Shown here: positions 25,653-31,827 of the stretch, piece after piece
Layout: each line of letters starts with the position of its first letter
Numbering within the stretch: the stretch's first letter is position 1
NCBI RefSeq assembly: GCF_014698995.1
Contig: NZ_JACWZZ010000001.1
Coordinates: forward strand, 1,198,501-1,262,500
Source: Hymenobacter duratus
Lineage (GTDB): Bacteria > Bacteroidota > Bacteroidia > Cytophagales > Hymenobacteraceae
DNA: 64,000 nucleotides
Reading direction: 5' to 3'
Translations under genes and position numbers: made by a program
Notes under the pieces: generated by a model
The model's database searches: none
What the model saw: the letters and a program-made list of their open reading frames with translations, nothing else
Told to the model about the DNA's origin: nothing

Positions 25653-27050
25653 ATGGCTTTACCCAAACCTGGCCTCTTCACTTTGAAGCCAACCACCGGA
25701 CCTATTGTCACTGCCGAAAGCTCTGCGTCGGAGCCACTTGGCCGTGATGCATCTTTTGCCGACCGGGTACTCAAAAAACTCGGCTTGGTAAGCTCCGCCG
25801 CCGATAACCTGGAGTCGGAGAACTACGCTGACCCGGATTCGGTCCGCATTCAGCGAACTATGCGCCAGGCTGGCTTTCGCGCAGCCGGCCAGCACAACGG
25901 TACCACCCATGGCCTAGAAGTAAACCTGACGCGCATCTTAGCCAACCTGCACGAGCAGTTTGACCAAAACGACCGCCAGCAGGAAACCCAGCGCAAGCAA
26001 AAACAAGGCGAAATCAATGCCGTCAGCACTGAAATAGAATACCGCCAGGATGAGCGTGCCACGTTGGATGCAAAGCTGGACGGTACCAAGCAGAAAATAA
26101 CAGACATCAAACACGAGATTCATCTGCTCCGCACTTCACCTGAGGATATGCGCTTGCAGGAGCCTTCCCGGCTGGCTCTGTGGATTAGCGGAATCATCCT
26201 GGCACTGCTGACAATCTATCTATTCGTCTTTTACAGTTCCGCCATTTACTCAGCCGTTTTTAAAAGCTTCAAAGTAGATGACAACGTCGTCACTCAAGCC
26301 ATTTTCGATGCTCAGGCAGTAGCTAAGGCATATAAAGAGGGATTTTTCGAGTTGCTGATGATTATAACACTGCCCTCTGCTTTCTTAGGCTTAGGGTATA
26401 TCCTCCATCACCTGCAGAAGAACACACAAAAGGGGAAAGCCTTGAAAATGGCTGCTATTGTGAGCATCACGTTTATTTTCGACTTCATCCTAGCCTACGG
26501 TATTTCCAAGAAAATTTACGATTTGCAGAAGCTGGCATCCTTCAAGGATATTCCCGATTATACCCTCGGAAAAGCCATTATGGATGTAGATTTCTGGACC
26601 ATTATCTTCGCTGGTTTTGTCGTATACATTATCTGGGGATTACTCTTCGATTTCTTTATGGAGGCGCACCGTCTTACCAATAAAGTAGGCGCGGCAATTA
26701 CCGAGCGGCAAAACCAGATTCAGGAAAAGGAAACGGAGTGCTCTGCCTTGGAAGAACAGATTGGCAAGGTGAAGGAAACCATCAAGAATTTGATTGGCCA
26801 GCGGCACCAGTTGGAAGCCCAGCTTACGGGCGTCATCATCCCGGCCCGTGAGTGGGCAAACTATCTCATGGAGTTTTGCGACGGCTGGCTGTCCTGGATG
26901 ACAGGAGCCGATATGTCGCACTACAAGCAGAACCAGTGTAAGACTACACTAGATCAATTCATTGAGCGCCACTTGGGTCAAAATACGGTATTGTCCTACC
27001 GTTCTTCCGAAATTGATGGACTGGGCATGCAAGGCCAGTCCACTAATTAA
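25653..27050 (+). CDS. Four-TM membrane protein with cytoplasmic coiled coils
   Basis: This 465-residue protein has a polar N-terminus and a coiled coil (about 105-165). Four hydrophobic helices lie at about 174-202, 232-252, 267-287 and 313-338, and a second coiled coil with paired-charge repeats at about 345-395. There is no cleavable signal. The layout recalls membrane scaffolds or channels with long cytoplasmic rods. It is not recognisably a MotA/ZorA protein and no ZorB-like partner is present. It sits between the TerB-like and the vWA-lipoprotein genes with 21-23-nt gaps. Function unknown; an effector or sensor at the inner membrane is inferred. Confidence 0.6.
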   Translation: MALPKPGLFTLKPTTGPIVTAESSASEPLGRDASFADRVLKKLGLVSSAADNLESENYADPDSVRIQRTMRQAGFRAAGQHNGTTHGLEVNLTRILANLHEQFDQNDRQQETQRKQKQGEINAVSTEIEYRQDERATLDAKLDGTKQKITDIKHEIHLLRTSPEDMRLQEPSRLALWISGIILALLTIYLFVFYSSAIYSAVFKSFKVDDNVVTQAIFDAQAVAKAYKEGFFELLMIITLPSAFLGLGYILHHLQKNTQKGKALKMAAIVSITFIFDFILAYGISKKIYDLQKLASFKDIPDYTLGKAIMDVDFWTIIFAGFVVYIIWGLLFDFFMEAHRLTNKVGAAITERQNQIQEKETECSALEEQIGKVKETIKNLIGQRHQLEAQLTGVIIPAREWANYLMEFCDGWLSWMTGADMSHYKQNQCKTTLDQFIERHLGQNTVLSYRSSEIDGLGMQGQSTN

Positions 27051-27071
27051 TATCCTTACTCCTCTTCACGA

Positions 27072-28007
27072 ATGCGCTTTTCAAAAATTTTAACCCTCAG
27101 CTTCCTAGCTGCTCTAACCGGCTTAATTTCTTGTAATCCTGATACTGTAGTTACTGACGGCGGCGGCGGTGGTGACTCGGCTTCTAATACCTCAACGAAA
27201 AGAACTAACCTGACCATACTACTGGATCTGTCTAACCGCATCAACGCGCGCTTTGGGCAGGATACCCAGCAAAACCGTGACGTAGCTGTTGTTAAAGCTG
27301 CCTCCACTTGGTTTAAGGCCAACATGGAGAAGCAGGGGGCCCTCAAAGCCAAAGATCGTTACGCCATTTACTTTGAGCCTCAGCCCCAGATGGACGCGAA
27401 CCTCGACCAGGTAGCCCGGTCGCTACAGGTAGATCTGGGGAAGCCCGAGATGGACCCCAAAGCCAAAAAGGAGGTGTACAATAACTTGGTAGCTCAAACA
27501 ACAGCTGGCGTAGAGCGCCTGTACGAATTCGTGAAACAGCAGCCGCAGGACGGTGCCGACCTATGGGGTTTTGCCAAGGAGAAGATGGCTGCCCGTTGCA
27601 TTATGGATACCACCAAGTACCGCAACGTCCTCATCGTTGTAACCGACGGCTATTTGGACCACGTGCGTAACAGGAGTATACGGGATGGCAATAAAGCAGC
27701 CTTTTTCAATGACACCTACATCCAGGATGAGCTCGTGAAAAAGGGGCAGTTCACAGCTGCAAACTGGTCTGCTAAGTATGAGGCTGGCAAATACGGCCTG
27801 CTGGTGCCTCCGGGCACCAATCTAAAAGGCCTTGATGTGTTGGTACTAGAGATTAATACATATAGCCGTCCACCTTTCTACGCCGACATCGTGAAGCGCT
27901 ATGTTACGGATTGGTTCAAGGCCATGGGAGCTAGTCGGGTAGAGGTAAGGGCTACTGATGTACCAACCTACACGGAGGAAAATGTAAAAGCGTTTCTGCA
28001 GCAGTAA
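27072..28007 (+). CDS. Lipoprotein with von Willebrand factor A-like domain
   Basis: The 311-residue precursor begins with a lipoprotein signal ending in LISC, with Cys21 as the predicted lipidation site. A Gly/Asp/Ser/Thr-rich linker follows. The domain after it has vWA features: LTILLDLSNR with a MIDAS-like D52-x-S54, and IVVTDGYLDH with Asp at about 192 in the fourth-strand MIDAS position. vWA domains bind ligands through a divalent metal. It is exported and anchored, so it should face the periplasm or the outside while the RecQ and TerB partners stay in the cytoplasm. It is the last gene of the operon. The vWA call rests on motifs only. Confidence 0.6.
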   Translation: MRFSKILTLSFLAALTGLISCNPDTVVTDGGGGGDSASNTSTKRTNLTILLDLSNRINARFGQDTQQNRDVAVVKAASTWFKANMEKQGALKAKDRYAIYFEPQPQMDANLDQVARSLQVDLGKPEMDPKAKKEVYNNLVAQTTAGVERLYEFVKQQPQDGADLWGFAKEKMAARCIMDTTKYRNVLIVVTDGYLDHVRNRSIRDGNKAAFFNDTYIQDELVKKGQFTAANWSAKYEAGKYGLLVPPGTNLKGLDVLVLEINTYSRPPFYADIVKRYVTDWFKAMGASRVEVRATDVPTYTEENVKAFLQQ

Positions 28008-28158
28008 TAAACCAATTATCCTGTGCGTGAGGTGTTCTAATCACCCTATTGATAGATCTCAAAGGGGTTAAAGGCTTAGGCTGAAAAGAATACTCGACAG
28101 CGCGAAAAAAGCTAATACTTGGTGCTCAGCTATACCGGGCTGGCCTTAAGCTGAATGT

Positions 28159-28984
28159 ATTAGGCTGTGTCTGAAAAGTGATGCTGCAAAATACGGCGGC
28201 TACAGGCCAGCGAGGCCATGCTGAGGAAATGGGTGTCGTGTTTCTCATAGCGCGTGGCCACGCGGCGATGTTCTTTGGGCGAGCCAAAGAAGCGTTCTAC
28301 CACATTGCGCCGCGCATAGCGAGCGGGCTCGATTCGTAGTGGCCGTCCTCGCCGCCGACAGCGACGACCTGCGGCTGGTCGCCGACGTGGAATGACGGCC
28401 CGAATGCGACGACGGCGCAGTCAGTGGCGAATGTGGGCCGCGTCATAGCCACGGTCGGCCAGGAGTTGACGTGGGCGTCGACGTACGCGCACCTGTTCAC
28501 AAAGCGGTTCAAACTGGGGACCATCAGGCCGCTGGCCGGCCGACAGATGCAGGGCCAGCGGCATACCCGCTCCATCACAGACCACATGCAGCTTGCTGGT
28601 CAGCCCGCCGCGGCTGCGCCCGAGGCACTGGGCTTTTTTTTCGTGCCGCCCGCCGCCCTTTTGGTGGCCCGCACCGTGGTCGAATCCACCAGCCACGTGT
28701 CCAGGTCCAACAAGCCGGCCGCATCCAGGCGCAGGCGTAAGTGGTGCAGCACCCGCTCGAAGGTACCATCAGCGGCCCACCGGCGAAATCGTTCGTACGC
28801 CGTCTGCCAGGGGCCGTAGCGGACGGGTAAATCCCGCCAGGGCGCTCCGGTACATAGGACCCAGAGTAAGGCATTCCATTGCTGGCGGTCATCGCGCCGG
28901 GGACGCCCCAGACGTTGTGGGGGGGGGTAATTCGCCTTCTACCGCGGCCCATTGGGCATCCGTCAACTTATACCGTGCTGCCAT
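28159..28984 (-). pseudogene. IS5-family (IS427-type) transposase, two-frame, damaged
   Basis: Reading the minus strand from ATG at 28984 gives MAARYKLTDAQWAAVEGELP. The frame is then lost at a run of nine C (G on the plus strand, 28919-28927). The next frame encodes the usual IS5 OrfA segment (WNALLWVLCTGAPWRDLP, then DLDTWLVDSTTVRATKR) up to a run of eight A, a normal -1 frameshift site into OrfB (RSRGGLTSKLHVVCDG, then LLADRGYD). OrfB has an in-frame TGA at 28421-28423, then continues with NVVERFFGSPKEHRRVATRYEK. The final TAA lies in the target duplication. The C-run shift and the TGA make this copy inactive unless they are sequencing errors. Confidence 0.8.
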
Positions 28985-29021
28985 ACCCTAAGATACGTAA
29001 CACCCCTTTTCAGACACAGCC
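28162..29021 (-). mobile_element. IS5-family insertion sequence, 860 bp, with perfect ends
   Basis: Terminal inverted repeats are perfect over at least 16 bp (GGCTGTGTCTGAAAAG at 28162-28177; reverse complement at 29006-29021). The element is flanked on both sides by TA, a 2-bp target duplication typical of the IS427 subgroup. Intact ends suggest a fairly recent insertion into the gap downstream of the vWA-lipoprotein gene. It disrupts no recognisable gene. Confidence 0.85.
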
Positions 29022-29022
29022 T

Positions 29023-29417
29023 AGGTAACAGGACCGGCGCGGCAATGACGTTATGCCTCTGGGGCGGGGATGACCATGACGAACCGCAATTTAGACTACT
29101 ACACATGTAGGGGTGCTGCGCCCTGTAACCTATTACAGCTCAATGCTACGACGCAGCCAGCGTCGTAGCATTGAGCTGTAATTCTATAGGCTCTACCCGT
29201 CAAGGGCCACCCATACCAATAATATGGGCATTTTAATGCCTTGCGAAGGCAATGGGCCATGTGGTAAGGATAACTAGAGCTATACGTATCTAGAGAGGAT
29301 ATATCCGCCGTATTTTAATACCATCCTCCAAACCCGGCTAGTCTTTTGGCAGATGACTTAAAAAATGACGCAAGTTGTCTGTGTCGTCTTTATTGCTTGT
29401 GTAAACCAATGTGTAAA
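29023..29417. other. Non-coding island-edge gap with a strong hairpin
   Basis: No gene is supported here. The stretch contains the 23-bp hairpin at 29132-29182 and, close to the tRNA, two direct 11-bp repeats at 29398-29408 and 29410-29420. Nothing else stands out. Confidence 0.5.
29132..29182. repeat. 23-bp perfect hairpin, 5-nt loop
   Basis: Arms 29132-29154 and 29160-29182 are exact reverse complements with the loop AGCCA. No T-run follows on either strand, so it is not a typical intrinsic terminator. It lies between the IS5 element and the tRNA-Gly gene. Confidence 0.85.
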
Positions 29418-29420
29418 CCA
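29398..29420. repeat. Tandem 11-bp direct repeats TGTGTAAACCA
   Basis: Two exact copies (29398-29408 and 29410-29420) lie about 50 bp beyond the 3' end of the tRNA-Gly gene. Short direct repeats here resemble arm-type integrase sites next to a tRNA attachment site. That role is inferred. Confidence 0.4.
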
Positions 29421-29461
29421 AAAACAAATCAGCCACCCAGACTTGCATCTAAGTGGCTGAT
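29418..29461 (-). terminator. Intrinsic terminator of the tRNA-Gly gene
   Basis: On the minus strand the 9-bp stem (29461-29453 with 29436-29428) closes a 16-nt loop and is followed by a T-rich tract (29428-29418). It begins only 9 nt beyond the tRNA 3' end. Confidence 0.7.
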
Positions 29462-29469
29462 AATGAATG

Positions 29470-29542
29470 AGCGAGAAACGAGGTTCGAACTCGCGACCCT
29501 CAGCTTGGGAAGCTGATGCTCTACCAACTGAGCTACTCTCGC
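29470..29542 (-). tRNA. tRNA-Gly (anticodon CCC)
   Basis: It folds as a cloverleaf with acceptor stem GCGAGAG/TTCTCGC (one G-T pair), D-arm AGCTCAGTTGGTAGAGC, anticodon arm TCAGC-TTCCCAA-GCTGA and T-loop GTTCGAACC. CCA is not encoded. Its 3' end points into the accessory region, the usual arrangement when an element integrates at a tRNA. Confidence 0.95.
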
Positions 29543-29744
29543 TGATGAAGGTTGGTGAACAAAAGTACGTGGTGGAAATCAATTTGCAATATTGGTTCGT
29601 ATCACGTAGCGGAACGGGCTGGCTTCTTAGCCTGACATACGTGTCGTTACGAACTGGCGTATGACGGATGCTAGGTGTCTTGATGCTCAGGTTCCTGCTT
29701 GACCACTATGCACGATGCCTGCTGCATCCCAGAGAAGGTATTTT

Positions 29745-29987
29745 ATGGCTCCGTTACCCCCCGTTACCCGCCGGATTGTGGGTATGATGAACGTACTGGC
29801 TGGCTTTATGCTGCTGACGGCGCTGGCCCTGCGGATGGGCGTGACCTATGTTGCGTATCAGCAGGCAGGAATGGCCGCGCTGTACAACCAGCAGTTCTTT
29901 ATCAGTCTGCTGTTGCTGGCGGGTGGCATGTTTTTGCTGCGCTATGGCTGGCGGATGCTACGGCGCAAAAACAATGTCATCGATTAG
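29745..29987 (+). CDS. Small two-TM membrane protein
   Basis: I chose the ATG at 29745, giving 80 residues; an upstream in-frame ATG at 29715 adds ten residues without a hydrophobic character. There are two hydrophobic helices, about 12-33 (GMMNVLAGFMLLTALAL) and 50-68 (FFISLLLLAGGMFLLRYG), and a basic C-terminus. It is an uncharacterised small inner-membrane protein and the first chromosomal gene beyond the tRNA-bounded island. No function can be assigned. Confidence 0.6.
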   Translation: MAPLPPVTRRIVGMMNVLAGFMLLTALALRMGVTYVAYQQAGMAALYNQQFFISLLLLAGGMFLLRYGWRMLRRKNNVID

Positions 29988-30042
29988 ATAGGGGCAGCAC
30001 TTGGCGGCGCGGGCAGGGTAGCAGATACGGCAGCAGCCCGTG

Positions 30043-30050
30043 TACCTTTG
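30043..30050 (+). promoter_or_regulatory. -7 box TACCTTTG of the GNAT gene
   Basis: It matches the Bacteroidota -7 consensus TAnnTTTG 22 nt before the ATG at 30073. No clear TTG lies 19 nt upstream. Confidence 0.6.
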
Positions 30051-30072
30051 TTGCTCCTCCTGATTTCTGCCT

Positions 30073-30609
30073 ATGTCTTCGCCGCTTACTATCACTCTGG
30101 CCAAACGAACTGCCGATGTTGCGGCGCAACTGGCTGCCATTGGCCGTCAGACTTTTCTGGAAACCTTTGCCGCTGAGAATCAGCCCGCCGATATGGCGGC
30201 GTATCTGGAGGCGAATTTCAGCCCTGAAAAGCAGCTGGCGGAGCTGCAGGATGCCGATACGGTGTTTCTGCTGGCCCGCATGAACCAACAGCTGGTGGGC
30301 TATGCCAAGCTACGCCTGCACTCCCGGCTGGGCAGCCACCCTGACAAAGTCTCGGAGGAGCGGCTGGAAATTGAGCGGCTTTATGTGCAGGAAGACTGGA
30401 TTGGCACTGGTTTGGGGGCTACCATGATGCGCCGGGCGCTGGAGGAAGGCCGGCAAAGCCACTGCCGGGCCGTAGTGCTGGGTGTGTGGGAGAAAAACGT
30501 GCGCGCCCTGGAATTCTACCGGCGTTTCGGCTTCAAAGTCATTGGAGAGCATAAGTTTGTGCTGGGAACCGACGTGCAGAATGACCTGATACTGCGCAAG
30601 GGACTCTAG
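30073..30609 (+). CDS. GNAT-family N-acetyltransferase
   Basis: This 178-residue protein has the GNAT acetyl-CoA-binding signature: strand IERLYVQEDWIGTGLGATMMRRALEEG (about 97-122), where the Q/R-x-x-G-x-G/A loop is represented by DWIGTGLG. It continues with VLGVWEKNVRALEFYRRFGFKVIGEHKF (about 135-162). The family transfers acetyl groups from acetyl-CoA to small-molecule amines or protein N-termini. The substrate is unknown. A TACCTTTG promoter box lies directly upstream and the gene appears monocistronic. Confidence 0.85.
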   Translation: MSSPLTITLAKRTADVAAQLAAIGRQTFLETFAAENQPADMAAYLEANFSPEKQLAELQDADTVFLLARMNQQLVGYAKLRLHSRLGSHPDKVSEERLEIERLYVQEDWIGTGLGATMMRRALEEGRQSHCRAVVLGVWEKNVRALEFYRRFGFKVIGEHKFVLGTDVQNDLILRKGL

Positions 30610-30657
30610 GCTGACCGGACAACAGCCCCGCTGCCTGCCTTCCCGAGTACCTTGCTG

Positions 30658-30665
30658 TACCTTTG
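30658..30665 (+). promoter_or_regulatory. -7 box TACCTTTG of the 361-aa exported-protein gene
   Basis: This consensus box overlaps the TTG at 30663 that would otherwise be the earliest start codon. Translation must therefore begin further on; I use GTG at 30690. Confidence 0.6.
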
Positions 30666-30689
30666 CTTGTTCGCCATTCTGCCGCCCGC

Positions 30690-31775
30690 GTGATTTTAGC
30701 CCGATCTGCCTTGTTTTCGCTCCGCACCCAGCCGCGTGCCTGGCAGTTGCTGCTGCCGGTATTGGCCGGCGGGTTATGGGGGTGCCTGCCCGATTCGGGG
30801 CAGAAGGCCGCAGTGGCGCTGCCAACTGGGCACTACGAGGGAACCGTGGCCTACCAGGGTACCGAGCTGGTGGCAACCCTGGACCTGCGCGAAGTAAGCC
30901 CGGGCCAGCTGGAAGCCGATGTGCGTTTTCCGCAAAATGAAGGGCTGAGCTTTCCGGCCGCAAACCTGAGCTATACCGAGCCGCAGCTGCTGCTGAATAG
31001 CCCGGCCGGCGGAAGCAGTATTTCCGCCATCCGGGAAGGAGACTTTCTGCGGGGCGTATTCGCGCTGGACAGCATTAAGGCCGATTTCGTGTGGGTGCGC
31101 CGTGGCAAAGCGCTGCCTCGGGCGTACCAGACCAAGCAGCAGCCGGCCGCCCGGGGCTTGCCCTCCCTGACGCTGCTCATTCCGCAGGATACCTTGGCCA
31201 GCCATCCGGCTGTGGCGTTGTTCGCGGGGCCGGCTGCGGAGCCTGCCGCCAGATTGCGGGCTGCCCAACTGGCCGGCCAGGGCATTGTCGCAACCGTGGT
31301 TGTGCTGCCGCCGGCGCCGCAGCCCGCCGATTCAGCCCTGCTGCAGTCGGCAGTGCAGGTGTTGCAGGCGCTCCGCCGCGAGCCGGCCGTAGATACGTTG
31401 CGGATAGGAATGTGGGCGCATGGAACGGCGACGGTGGTTCCGGCAGCGGTGCTGGCGCGGCCCAAGGCGGCGTTTGTGGTGCTGGAAAATGTGCCGGTTT
31501 CTTCCATGGAAGACGCCCGGCCCTTCCAGCTGCTCAGCCGCCAGAAAATACCGGTGCTGGGTCTGTATGCCGCCGCTGATACGTCGCTGAATGCGAAGGA
31601 CAGTGCCCGCCGGCTGCGCAACGCGGCCCGAGGACAGCATGGCACGCAGGTCCGGCTTTTCCCCGGGGCTGATGCGCGCTTCCTGCTGCCTGGCCAGAGC
31701 AATGCCGATGGTAAATGGACTTGGCCGTCAGCGGCTCCTGGCTACCTGCCGGCTATTGCCGACTGGCTGAAGTAG
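30690..31775 (+). CDS. Exported alpha/beta-hydrolase-like protein
   Basis: The start is set at GTG 30690 (361 residues) because the promoter box at 30658-30665 excludes earlier codons. An N-terminal hydrophobic segment (QLLLPVLAGGLWGC) looks like a secretion or lipoprotein signal, though Trp before Gly-Cys is unusual for a lipobox. The first half resembles the beta-rich domain that precedes dienelactone-hydrolase-type esterases in Bacteroidota. The second half (LRIGMWAHGTATVVPAAVLA near 240-260; PVLGLYAAADTSLNAKDSARRL near 290-312) recalls an alpha/beta-hydrolase core, but the nucleophile motif GxSxG is replaced by WAHGTA. Catalytic activity is therefore doubtful. Confidence 0.55.
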   Translation: MILARSALFSLRTQPRAWQLLLPVLAGGLWGCLPDSGQKAAVALPTGHYEGTVAYQGTELVATLDLREVSPGQLEADVRFPQNEGLSFPAANLSYTEPQLLLNSPAGGSSISAIREGDFLRGVFALDSIKADFVWVRRGKALPRAYQTKQQPAARGLPSLTLLIPQDTLASHPAVALFAGPAAEPAARLRAAQLAGQGIVATVVVLPPAPQPADSALLQSAVQVLQALRREPAVDTLRIGMWAHGTATVVPAAVLARPKAAFVVLENVPVSSMEDARPFQLLSRQKIPVLGLYAAADTSLNAKDSARRLRNAARGQHGTQVRLFPGADARFLLPGQSNADGKWTWPSAAPGYLPAIADWLK

Positions 31776-31827
31776 TTCCGGTTGCTGGAGTACCGCTGGC
31801 ACGGAGGCACTAGAATCAGATCTGCCT

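Noticed and set aside
24455..28007. Zorya-type system
   Set aside because: The membrane and coiled-coil proteins recall ZorA, but no MotA-like signature and no ZorB-type peptidoglycan-binding partner are present.
29358..29664. Open frames across the tRNA-Gly gene
   Set aside because: They run through the tRNA cloverleaf and its terminator, so they are chance frames.
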